Source: Gammaproteobacteria bacterium
GTDB taxonomy: Bacteria > Pseudomonadota > Gammaproteobacteria > Ga0077536
Length of the DNA: 64,000 nt
Assembly (NCBI GenBank): GCA_016209015.1
Contig: JACQWY010000008.1
Location: 51,079 to 115,078 of the forward strand
Direction of reading: 5' to 3'
This document shows, piece after piece, positions 1 through 7,747 of the stretch. The notes under the pieces were generated by a model that made no database searches, had not been told where the DNA came from, and saw only the letters and a program-made list of their open reading frames with translations. The stretch's first letter is position 1, and the number at the start of each line of letters is the position of its first letter. The translations under genes and the position numbers were made by a program.

Positions 1-1221
1 GGCGCGGGCCCGGGTGCGCGGCGCGGCGGCGCCGATCTTGTCGGTGAAGTTCGGCCACACCTTCTCGGTGAGCAGCTCGAGGCTGCGCAAGCAGGCTTTC
101 TGCGGCATGTGGTTGTAGATGAACATCCAGAAGTAGTCGACCGGAAGCTGCTTCAGCAGGGCCTCGAGCTTGCGGTTGACCGTGTCCGGGCTGCCGAAGA
201 TGACGAGACCGCGCTCGGCCAGCGTCTCGAACGTCGCCGGCAGATCGAACGGACCTTCGCCCGGACCGGCCACGGCGCCGTTGAAGCCGAACGGCACGAA
301 GAAGTTGTTCCAGATGAAAGAGCCGGCCTCGCGCGCGATGGCCTCGGCCTCGGCATCGGTGTCGGCGACGACGATCTCGCGGCTCATCGCCATGCCCTCG
401 CCAAACTTCAGATTCCGGCCCGCTGCGGCGGCCGCTTCCTGGCCGGCGATGAAGTGAGACTTCACGATTTCCGGATGCGTCATGATCGTCACCGGGATGA
501 TGCCGCGCTCCATGCCCCACTTGATCGAGCGCTCGGACGTCGCGAACGGCATGAAGAGCTCGGGAATGCTCTTGTTGAACGTCGGCGGCGCGATGCCGAT
601 CTCGACGATGTCGTTGTTCTCGTTCAGACCCTGGCCGTAACTGCGCGCGACCTCGTGCGCCGCCCACTTGATCGGCTTGCCCGGGATCTGCCAGTGCTTG
701 CCCTTGAAGCTGAACGTATCCTTCGTCCAGGCGTTCATGATGATCTCGAAGTGTTCCTCGAACAGCGAACGCTTGAGCTCCTCGTATTCGGCGCCTTCGC
801 CCGGCTCGGCGAGACCGACCTGTTGACCGAGCACGTTCACCCAGCGCGGCTGATAGCCGCGGGCGAAGCCGGCGAACACGCGACCCTGCAGCATCTGCGA
901 GACCATTGCGATGTTCTCGGCGAGGTTGATCGGGTTCTGCGAGGGCAGCACGTTGCCGAGCTGGCCGAACTTCATGCGCTTCGTCTGCAGACCGAAGTAG
1001 AGATCGAGAATCACGGGATTCGTCGAGACCTCTTCGCCTTCGATGTGGAAATGATGCTCGGTGAAGCCGGCACCGTAGTAGCCGGTGTCGTCCATGTACT
1101 GCATCTGCTCGGTGAGGTTCTTCAGCATCTGCTGATAGAGGTCCGTCCGCTTGCCGGCCATGCCCTTGAGAATTTCTTCCTTGGTACCGACCGAAGGAAG
1201 ATAAAACGCACCTACTTGCAT
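1..1221 (-). CDS. LLM-class (luciferase-like) flavin-dependent oxidoreductase, 3' end cut by window
   Basis: The frame is open from an ATG at 1221 to the left edge (407 codons, no stop seen), so the C-terminus is probably only slightly truncated. It begins MQVGAFYLPSVG and carries FTEHHF near residue 54 and NPINLAENIAMVSQM followed by GRVFAGFARGYQPRW, which are typical of the bacterial-luciferase/alkanal monooxygenase TIM-barrel family. These enzymes use reduced FMN or F420; here FMNH2 from a separate reductase is the likely cofactor. An AGGAG ribosome site lies just upstream. It is downstream of and on the same strand as the Nudix gene, with a 132 bp gap. The substrate is unknown; an oxygenase role on a small organic compound is an inference from the family and from the catabolic genes nearby. 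Confidence 0.85.
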   Translation of the reverse strand, partial: MQVGAFYLPSVGTKEEILKGMAGKRTDLYQQMLKNLTEQMQYMDDTGYYGAGFTEHHFHIEGEEVSTNPVILDLYFGLQTKRMKFGQLGNVLPSQNPINLAENIAMVSQMLQGRVFAGFARGYQPRWVNVLGQQVGLAEPGEGAEYEELKRSLFEEHFEIIMNAWTKDTFSFKGKHWQIPGKPIKWAAHEVARSYGQGLNENNDIVEIGIAPPTFNKSIPELFMPFATSERSIKWGMERGIIPVTIMTHPEIVKSHFIAGQEAAAAAGRNLKFGEGMAMSREIVVADTDAEAEAIAREAGSFIWNNFFVPFGFNGAVAGPGEGPFDLPATFETLAERGLVIFGSPDTVNRKLEALLKQLPVDYFWMFIYNHMPQKACLRSLELLTEKVWPNFTDKIGAAAPRTRARA

Positions 1222-1353
1222 ATTAGTGACTCCTGAGTTTGTCTTGCGGACGTGGCGGCTCGGCCGGTCGGTCCTGTTTTGCACACCTGTCGCGCCGTCG
1301 GAGCCGCGTGCTCCGGCCGGCGGGAGAACAGTCGTCCCTCGACGGGATCCTTG

Positions 1354-1953
1354 TTATGGCGCCGCGATGTCGAGCATCGCGGTCGCGAGCAGCACCGAAG
1401 CGAGCGTGCCCGTCTGCATGGGCGCGCCGGATTGCACGAGGCTCATCAACTCCTGACGGTCCACGAGCCGCACCCGGAGATGCTCGAAGCGCTCGAGGTC
1501 CGGCTCCGCGACGCGCACGCAGCCCTTCGCCAGGAAGGTATGGATGCGGTTCGTCTGGCCGCTCGGGTTCGGATAATGCGCGCCCAGCGAGACGAACTCC
1601 TGCGCGTCGTAACCCGTTTCCTCGCGGAGCTCGCGCCGGGCCGTGTCGAGCGGCCGCGGATCGCCTGCGGACAGCGCGCCGCCCGGGCATTCCAGCAGCC
1701 AGCGATCGACGCCGTGCCGGTATTGTTCCACGAGCACGAGCTTGCCCTCGGGCGTGACCGGCACGACGCTCACGACGTCCGGCATCTCGAGGACGTAGAG
1801 ATTAGCACTGACGAGTGGGGCGCGCGTCAGGTAGCACTCGTCGCGCCTGAGCCGGAAATAGCCGTTGCTGTAGATCTCTTCGGTGGCGCGGATTTCCCAG
1901 TACGGCAGCTCCGGATGGTGTCGTTGCTGCAGGGGTAGAGCCGGATGCGACAT
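1354..1953 (-). CDS. Nudix hydrolase, ADP-ribose pyrophosphatase-like
   Basis: This 199-residue protein starts MSHPALPLQQ, preceded by GAGGAG. Residues 107-115 (RELREETGY) form the catalytic half of the Nudix box, and LECPGG and YPNPSGQTN around residues 87-136 are typical of the NudF/ADP-ribose pyrophosphatase subgroup. The first glutamate of the canonical box is not at its usual place: there is a small insertion (SAGDPRP) and a proline where it would be expected. The likely reaction is hydrolysis of a nucleoside diphosphate linked to another group, such as ADP-ribose. A longer upstream frame exists, but the start chosen has the good ribosome site and matches the usual family length. It is divergent from the sigma54 activator across a 397 bp gap. 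Confidence 0.85.
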   Translation of the reverse strand: MSHPALPLQQRHHPELPYWEIRATEEIYSNGYFRLRRDECYLTRAPLVSANLYVLEMPDVVSVVPVTPEGKLVLVEQYRHGVDRWLLECPGGALSAGDPRPLDTARRELREETGYDAQEFVSLGAHYPNPSGQTNRIHTFLAKGCVRVAEPDLERFEHLRVRLVDRQELMSLVQSGAPMQTGTLASVLLATAMLDIAAP

Positions 1954-2350
1954 GGGCCTCGCTCCTCGCTTGTCGGCCCGCGTGTCGGTGCACGGGGCTC
2001 GCTGGTTGAACCTCCCCGCCGGCCGGACGGCGTAGCGCCCGGCGGTGGTGAGCGCCAGAGGAGCAACTTCGGTGCCAATGTGCGGACGCAATAAATTCGT
2101 TTGCCTGAACGGGCGATCAGTGACCTGCAGGCTGCTGCACAGCAGCATCACACGGCCGATGTCGCAAATTGAAACAAGCTTGTCGCAGCGTCTGAGGAAT
2201 GCTTGTGTTTCGCGACGCAGCCGCGCGAAAATTCGACTGTCGCGACGGTAATTGCGCGCGACCCAGCCAGCGCCGCCGCGGAGCACCGCCGGTGCCCGAA
2301 TCGCCCGGCCCCCTCTCAGGTGCAGCCTGCGCGAGCAGTCGAGGTCCCCG
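1954..2350. other. Intergenic region between divergent Nudix gene and sigma54 activator
   Basis: No credible gene is seen in these 397 bp. Two perfect palindromes stand out: a 16 bp dyad with 7 bp arms at 2131-2146 (GCTGCTG-CA-CAGCAGC) and a 10 bp palindrome ACAAGCTTGT at 2174-2183. The hexamer TGTCGC recurs at 2160, 2181 and 2238. These may be regulator sites for one of the flanking genes. No convincing -24/-12 or -35/-10 pair could be fixed by eye. Confidence 0.4.
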
Positions 2351-4360
2351 ATGGACATCAGAAGTTTAGGACGCACATTGCTGGAGTCGGAGAAGATCTA
2401 CCGCCGCCAGGTCGAGCGCGCGTGGTCGTCGATGCTCGATACCGGCGAGGTGGCCGACGGCCGCGTGCGGGACGTCATTCGCCAGTCCTGGATGCGTTGC
2501 CTGCACCATGGCGTCGCGCCCGTCGCGGGTCGTCCGCCGCTCGTCGGCAATGGCGCGCGGCTCGAGACGCTGCGCCAGGCGAACGAAGAGTTGCTGCTCG
2601 CCTCGCAGAACACCTGGCAGTTGCTCGCGGACGTCCTCGCCGATACGAACAGCGTGATGATCGTCTCCGATCCGCAGGGCGCGATCCTCGACATCTGCGG
2701 CACGCCGAAGCTCATCGAGAAGGCCGAACGCAGTTGCATCAAGACGGGCCATGACTGGAGCGAGCTCGGCGCCGGCACGAACGCCGTCGGCACCGCGATC
2801 GCACTCAAACGACCAGCCGAGGTCCACAGCGTCGAGCACTTCTGCGCGATAGCGCAGCTCTGGAGCTGCTCGGCGGCGCCCATTCGCGACATGCTCGACG
2901 GCGATCTGCTCGGCGTGATCGATGTGACCACCGTCGCCGAGACGTTCAATTCGCAGAGCCTCGCGCTCGTCGTCACCGCGGCGAATCAGATCGAACAGAC
3001 GATGCAGTCGCGCGAGCTCGGGCGTTGCGTGCAACTCCTTCACTGGTATCACGGCAGCGCGAACCGCTGGAGCCGGGAAGCGCTGATCCTGCTCGATCGC
3101 AAGGGCCGCGTGGTCACCGCGAACGACCATGCGCGCGTGCTCTTCGAGAATTCCGGCGCGGCCCACGTGCTCGAGCGCGGCCGGGTGCTGTTGCCGGCGG
3201 GGGCGCGCTTCTCGCCGGAATCCTGTGCGCGTCACATGCCGCCGCAGGTGCGCCTCATCGCGGTCGAAGCCTATGGTCAGCAGCCCGGCTGGGAAGGCGG
3301 ACTCCTGATCGTCGAGCCGGTGCGCCGCATCTCCGTCGGGACCTTCGAGCGACAGCGCCCGCAGCTCCGTGAGGCGACGCTCGAGACACGCGCGCCGTTC
3401 GGTGAGATCGTGGGCGCGAATCCGCAGATCGTCGAGTTGAAGAATCGCGCGCTCCGCATGGCGCGCGCCAGCGCGCCGGTGCTGATCCTCGGCGAGACGG
3501 GCTGCGGCAAGGAGCTCTTCGCCCGCGCGATCCATCAGGCGTCCGCGGTCCGCGACGGGCCGTTCGTCGCGGTGAACTGCGGCACGCTCACGCGCGAGCT
3601 CGCGGCGAGCGAGCTGTTCGGCTACGAGCCCGGGGCGTTCACGGGCGCCTCGGCCAAGGGCCGCGCCGGCAAGTTCGAGGAAGCGCACGGCGGCACGCTC
3701 TTCCTCGACGAAATCGGCGAGCTTCCGCTCGACATCCAGGTCGGTCTGCTGCGCGTCCTGCAGGACAACGTCGTGGTGCGCCTCGGCTCTAACCGCGAGC
3801 GCCAGATCAAGGTCCGCATCATCGCCGCGACGAATCGTCCGCTCGAAGACGACGTGCGGGCGAGCCGCTTCCGCAACGATCTCTACTACCGACTCAAGGT
3901 GCTCGCGCTGAAGCTGCCGCCGCTGCGCGAACGCCTCGGGGATCTCGAAGCGCTCATCGCCGGCTTCCTCGGCGAGCTCGAGGCCGCTTACGGGCTCGGC
4001 GCGCGCGGCGTCGATCCAACGTTGCTCGAGCGGCTGCGCGCCTATGCGTGGCCCGGCAACGTGCGCGAACTGCGAGCGACGATCGAGTCGATGTATGTGT
4101 TGAGCGATGGCGAAGTGCTCGGCATCGCCGATCTGCCCGAAGGCTTCGCCGCGCCCGCATCCGGGCCCGCCCTGCCCGAGCCGAAGCCGCTGGCGCCGCA
4201 GCCCGCGGCCGACGCGACGCTGAGCGGGCTCGAGCGCGAGGCGATCGTCGCCGCGCTCGCCGCGCACGGCGGCAACCTGTCGAAAGCCGCGCGTCGCCTC
4301 GGCATCTCCCGCTCCACGCTCTACCGTCGCCTGAAGCACTACGCGCTCGACCGCGCGTGA
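2351..4360 (+). CDS. Sigma54-dependent transcriptional activator, AcoR/AcxR-like (GAF, AAA+, Fis HTH)
   Basis: The protein has 669 residues from the ATG at 2351 (GAGG upstream). The N-terminal 330 residues form a sensory region of the AcoR type, with a GAF-like domain around residues 75-215 (GAGTNAVGTAI at 140-150). The central AAA+ domain has Walker A GETGCGKE (381-388), the sigma54-contacting GAFTGA loop (428-433) and Walker B TLFLDEIGELP (449-459). The C-terminus is a Fis-type helix-turn-helix (GNLSKAARRLGISRSTLYRR, 641-660). It should activate RNA polymerase-sigma54 in response to a small ligand. Relatives control acetoin, acetone and hydroxyacetophenone catabolism, which fits the cluster downstream. 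No clear sigma54 promoter was found by eye in this island, so the target is unproven. Confidence 0.93.
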   Translation: MDIRSLGRTLLESEKIYRRQVERAWSSMLDTGEVADGRVRDVIRQSWMRCLHHGVAPVAGRPPLVGNGARLETLRQANEELLLASQNTWQLLADVLADTNSVMIVSDPQGAILDICGTPKLIEKAERSCIKTGHDWSELGAGTNAVGTAIALKRPAEVHSVEHFCAIAQLWSCSAAPIRDMLDGDLLGVIDVTTVAETFNSQSLALVVTAANQIEQTMQSRELGRCVQLLHWYHGSANRWSREALILLDRKGRVVTANDHARVLFENSGAAHVLERGRVLLPAGARFSPESCARHMPPQVRLIAVEAYGQQPGWEGGLLIVEPVRRISVGTFERQRPQLREATLETRAPFGEIVGANPQIVELKNRALRMARASAPVLILGETGCGKELFARAIHQASAVRDGPFVAVNCGTLTRELAASELFGYEPGAFTGASAKGRAGKFEEAHGGTLFLDEIGELPLDIQVGLLRVLQDNVVVRLGSNRERQIKVRIIAATNRPLEDDVRASRFRNDLYYRLKVLALKLPPLRERLGDLEALIAGFLGELEAAYGLGARGVDPTLLERLRAYAWPGNVRELRATIESMYVLSDGEVLGIADLPEGFAAPASGPALPEPKPLAPQPAADATLSGLEREAIVAALAAHGGNLSKAARRLGISRSTLYRRLKHYALDRA

Positions 4361-4384
4361 GCGTCACCCGCCACCGCGTGGGGA

Positions 4385-4422
4385 ATTGTCTGCGTTGACA
4401 ATCGCTGCCTATGCAGTGATAT
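4385..4422 (+). promoter_or_regulatory. marR promoter with overlapping palindromic operator
   Basis: A perfect 18 bp inverted repeat, ATTGTC-N6-GACAAT, spans 4385-4402 and overlaps a consensus -35 box TTGACA (4395-4400). A -10-like TGATAT follows 16 bp later (4417-4422). The geometry suggests autorepression by the MarR protein encoded from 4430. The predicted transcription start falls at or within a base or two of the ATG, so the message may be leaderless. Confidence 0.6.
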
Positions 4423-4429
4423 TCACGGC

Positions 4430-4963
4430 ATGGCAGCAAATCCCTCCAGCTTGCGCGGCAGCACAGCCGCGCCTCGCAAGTCCAAGGCGTCCGCGACCCC
4501 TGCGGCTGCCGGCGCCGGGACCTTTTACGACGGCGACACCTACGTCGTCGACGAATCCTACAACCTGCTCCTGCGCCGCCTGCACGCCTCCGTGCTCCGG
4601 CACATCGAGGCGCGCATGCAGCCTCTCGATCTGACCGCGATGCAATGGGGACCGCTGATGCTGCTCGCGGCCGGCAAGGGCAATACCGCGGCCGCGCTGT
4701 CGCGGCTCTCGGAGATCGACACCGGCGCGATGACGCGCATGCTCGATCGGCTGGAGTCGAAAGGCCTCATCGCCCGCCAGCGCAGCAAGGAGGACCGGCG
4801 CATCGTCTATCTAGAGCTCACGGAGGAGGGCCGCAAGGCCGCCGCCGCCGTGCCGCACGTCATCTCGGAAGTCCTGAACCTGCATCTGCAGGGCTTCACG
4901 AGCGAAGAGTTCACGCTACTCATGGGCTTCCTCCGGCGCATGCTCGCGAACGGTTCGGCCTGA
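4430..4963 (+). CDS. MarR-family transcriptional regulator
   Basis: This 177-residue protein has an Ala/Ser-rich N-terminal tail (1-30), dimerisation helices, and a winged helix-turn-helix around residues 85-132, including LDRLESKGLIARQ and the wing SKEDRRIVYLELTEEG. MarR proteins are dimeric repressors released by phenolic or other small lipophilic ligands. It lies 23 bp before an outer membrane factor gene and heads an efflux operon (marR, outer membrane factor, EmrA, EmrB), so it most likely represses that operon. No Shine-Dalgarno sequence precedes the ATG, and the promoter sits immediately upstream. Confidence 0.93.
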   Translation: MAANPSSLRGSTAAPRKSKASATPAAAGAGTFYDGDTYVVDESYNLLLRRLHASVLRHIEARMQPLDLTAMQWGPLMLLAAGKGNTAAALSRLSEIDTGAMTRMLDRLESKGLIARQRSKEDRRIVYLELTEEGRKAAAAVPHVISEVLNLHLQGFTSEEFTLLMGFLRRMLANGSA

Positions 4964-4986
4964 TCGCGGATCGCAGGCGCGGAACC

Positions 4987-6462
4987 ATGTCGAAATACCT
5001 GCCGAGGCAGTTACCGCCTGGTCATCTATTTCCCTGCGCGGCGTGGGTGTTCGCGCGCCGTGCGCTCGCCGTCTGCACCGCCGGCCTCGCGCTCGCCGGC
5101 TGCGTGAGCCCGGCCGGCATCGGGCACCAGGGCAAGGCGCTCGAGCCTGCCGCGATCGTGCCGCAGGCGGAATATGCGATCTGGCCCGGGGACGCGTGGT
5201 GGCAGGAGTACCGCGAGCCGCGCCTCGCGGCGCTGATTGCCGAGGCGCTCGCCGCGAACCCGGGCCTCGCCGCCGCGCAGGCCCGCATCGCGAAAGCGGG
5301 CGCGCTCGTCGCGGGGGCGAAATCCCGCCTCGCGCCGCAGGTGTCCGCCGGCTTCTCCAGCAGTTTCCAGCGCTATCCGATCAACGGCATCTTCCCGCCG
5401 CCGCTCGGCGGCAGTGACGATTCCGAGAATCGCCTCGCCGTCGACGCGACATGGGAGCTCGATTTCTTCGGCCGCAATCGTGCCGCGCTGGCCGCTGCGA
5501 ACGCCGGGGCCGCGGCGAGCGCGGCCGAGGCCCAGGCCGCGCGCCTCGCCGTTGCGGCCGCCGTCGCCAGGAATTATTTCGAAATCGCCCGCCTGCTCGC
5601 CCAGCGCGAGATCGCGGTCGCGACACGCGACCAGCGCGTGCGCATCGCGAAGCTCGTCGCGGCGCGCGTCGAGGAGGGGCTCGACTCGAACGTCGAGCTG
5701 CGCCAGGCCGAGGGCGCGATCCCGCAGATCGAGGGCGAGATCGCGCGCCTCGACGAAGCGGTGGGGCTCACGCGCGCCGCGCTCGCGACGCTCGTCGGCG
5801 GTCGCGCGGAAGCGACGCGCGATCTCGCGCCCGCGCTCGCCGCCGCGCCGACGCCGCAATTGCCCGGCGCCATCCCGTCCGATCTCCTCGCGCATCGCGC
5901 GGACGTCACTGCGGCACGCTGGCGTGTCGAGGCGGCATCGCACGACATCGCTTCGACGCGCGCCGAGTTCTACCCGAGCGTGAACCTCACGGCGTTCGCG
6001 GGCCTCGCCTCGCTCGGCCTCGATCGCCTGTTCGAAGCGGGCTCCGGCACGTTCGGCGTCGCCCCCGCGGTCAGGCTGCCGATCTTCGACGCGGGCCGCC
6101 TGCGCGCGAAGCTCTCGGCCGCGAACGCCGATCTCGACGGCGCGATCGCCGACTACAACCAGACGTTGCTGAGCGCGCTGCAGGAGGTCGTCTCGACGAT
6201 CACCGCGATCCGCGCGCTCGATCGTCAGATGAGCGAGCAGCGTGCCGCGCAGGCCGCGGCCGAGAGCGCCTACGAGCTTGCGCTGCAGCGCTATCAGGTC
6301 GGCCTCACGAACTATCTCACCGTGCTCACCACCGAGAGCGGGGTGCTCCAGCAGCGCCTCGCCGCCGCGGATCTCAAGGCCCGCGCGCTGGTGCTCGACG
6401 TCAACCTCAAACGCGCGCTGGGCGGCGGCTATCGGGCCGACGCCGTGGCGAGCAACCGCTGA
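4987..6462 (+). CDS. NodT-family outer membrane efflux lipoprotein
   Basis: The product has 491 residues with a signal peptide ending in a lipobox (LALAGC, Cys39), then GDAWWQEYREPRLAALIAEA and the two-fold repeat of long helices and beta strands (QRYQVGLTNYLTVLTTE near the C-terminus) typical of TolC/OprM-like NodT proteins. It forms the trimeric outer membrane channel of a tripartite efflux pump. The start at 4987 is chosen because it directly precedes the signal peptide; a longer upstream extension would overlap marR. It is followed 10 bp later by the membrane fusion subunit. Confidence 0.93.
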   Translation: MSKYLPRQLPPGHLFPCAAWVFARRALAVCTAGLALAGCVSPAGIGHQGKALEPAAIVPQAEYAIWPGDAWWQEYREPRLAALIAEALAANPGLAAAQARIAKAGALVAGAKSRLAPQVSAGFSSSFQRYPINGIFPPPLGGSDDSENRLAVDATWELDFFGRNRAALAAANAGAAASAAEAQAARLAVAAAVARNYFEIARLLAQREIAVATRDQRVRIAKLVAARVEEGLDSNVELRQAEGAIPQIEGEIARLDEAVGLTRAALATLVGGRAEATRDLAPALAAAPTPQLPGAIPSDLLAHRADVTAARWRVEAASHDIASTRAEFYPSVNLTAFAGLASLGLDRLFEAGSGTFGVAPAVRLPIFDAGRLRAKLSAANADLDGAIADYNQTLLSALQEVVSTITAIRALDRQMSEQRAAQAAAESAYELALQRYQVGLTNYLTVLTTESGVLQQRLAAADLKARALVLDVNLKRALGGGYRADAVASNR

Positions 6463-6472
6463 AGGATCCGCC

Positions 6473-7747
6473 ATGGCAGACTCCGCTACGACCCACGACA
6501 ACGCGCCCAGGAAGAACCGCCGCCGCGTGCTGCTGCTCGCGCTGCTCACCATCACGTTCCTCGCCGCGGGCATCGTCGCGGGCGCCTACTGGTGGCTCGT
6601 CGCGCGCTTCTACGAGCATACGGACGACGCCTACGTCGCGACGAACGTCGTGCAGGTCACCCCGCTCGTCGGCGGCACGGTGATCGCCGTGCGGGTCGAG
6701 GACACGGATCGCGTCACGGTCGGTCAGCCGCTCGTCGAGCTCGATCCCGCGGATACGCAGATCGCGCTCGACCAGGCGGAAGCCGAGCTCGCGAAAACCG
6801 TGCGCGAAGTACGCACGCTGTTCGCGAACGACGCTTCGCTCGCCGCGGACCTCGGCGTGCGCCGTGCCGAGTACGAGCACCGGCGCACGGATCTCGCGAA
6901 GGCGCGCGACGACCTTGCGACACGCCAGCGCCTCGTCGCGAGCGGCGCGGTCGGCAAGGAGGAGTTGAAGCACGCCGAGTCCGCGCTCGCCTCGGCGGAG
7001 GCCGCGGCCGCCGCCGGCAAGGCCATGATCGTCGCCGCCGAACAGCGCCTCGAGTCGAGCCGCGCGCTGACCGAGGGCACCTCGGTCGAGGCGCATCCGA
7101 ACGTCGCGCGCGCCGCGGCACGCATGCGCGAAGCCTATCTCGCGCATGCGCGCACGAAGATCATGGCGCCCGTCGCCGGCTTCGTCGCAAAGCGCGCGGT
7201 GCAGGTCGGCCAGCGCCTGCAGGCCGGTGCGCCCCTGCTCTCGATCGCGCCGCTGAACGAAGCCTGGGTCGATGCGAACTTCAAGGAAGGTCAGCTCGCG
7301 CACATGCGCATCGGCCAGCCCGCGAAGCTCACGGTCGATCTCTACGGCAAGCGCACGGAGTTCCATGGCCGCGTCGCCGGCCTCGGCGCCGGCACGGGCG
7401 CGGCGTTCGCGATCCTCCCGGCGCAGAACGCGAGCGGCAACTGGATCAAGATCGTGCAGCGCGTGCCCGTGCGCATCGAGCTCGATCCGGCGGAGCTCGA
7501 GCGTTATCCGGTGCGCGTCGGCCTCTCCGCCCAGGTCGAGGTCGACATCCGCCACGAGGACGGCCCGGTGCTCGCCGCGGCGCTGCGCCGCGGTGACGAG
7601 AACCGCACGACGATCTACGACGATGCGATGCAGGCCGCGGATGCGCGCGTGAAGACGATCATCGCCGCGAATCTCGGCGACGCGCACGCTGCGATCGCGA
7701 CGCACGACAGCGTGCCTGCGCACGCCGGCATCGCCGCGGTGAAGTGA
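6473..7747 (+). CDS. EmrA/HlyD-family membrane fusion protein of efflux pump
   Basis: This 424-residue protein has a single N-terminal transmembrane helix (about 19-43), then HTDDAYVATNVVQVTPLVGG, the signature start of the EmrA barrel-sandwich domain. A long alpha-helical hairpin (about 95-220) and the second half of the lipoyl-like domain (KIMAPVAGFVAKRAVQVGQR) follow. It bridges the inner membrane transporter and the outer membrane factor. Its stop codon overlaps the GTG start of the transporter gene (GTGA), indicating translational coupling. The C-terminal 50 residues are Ala-rich and unlike the core family. Confidence 0.94.
   Translation: MADSATTHDNAPRKNRRRVLLLALLTITFLAAGIVAGAYWWLVARFYEHTDDAYVATNVVQVTPLVGGTVIAVRVEDTDRVTVGQPLVELDPADTQIALDQAEAELAKTVREVRTLFANDASLAADLGVRRAEYEHRRTDLAKARDDLATRQRLVASGAVGKEELKHAESALASAEAAAAAGKAMIVAAEQRLESSRALTEGTSVEAHPNVARAAARMREAYLAHARTKIMAPVAGFVAKRAVQVGQRLQAGAPLLSIAPLNEAWVDANFKEGQLAHMRIGQPAKLTVDLYGKRTEFHGRVAGLGAGTGAAFAILPAQNASGNWIKIVQRVPVRIELDPAELERYPVRVGLSAQVEVDIRHEDGPVLAAALRRGDENRTTIYDDAMQAADARVKTIIAANLGDAHAAIATHDSVPAHAGIAAVK

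Noticed and set aside
1280..1300. A possible sigma54 -24/-12 site (GGTCCTGTTTTGCAC) near the luciferase-like gene
   Set aside because: The GG and GC elements are 9 rather than 10 bp apart and it points toward the Nudix gene in the wrong direction.
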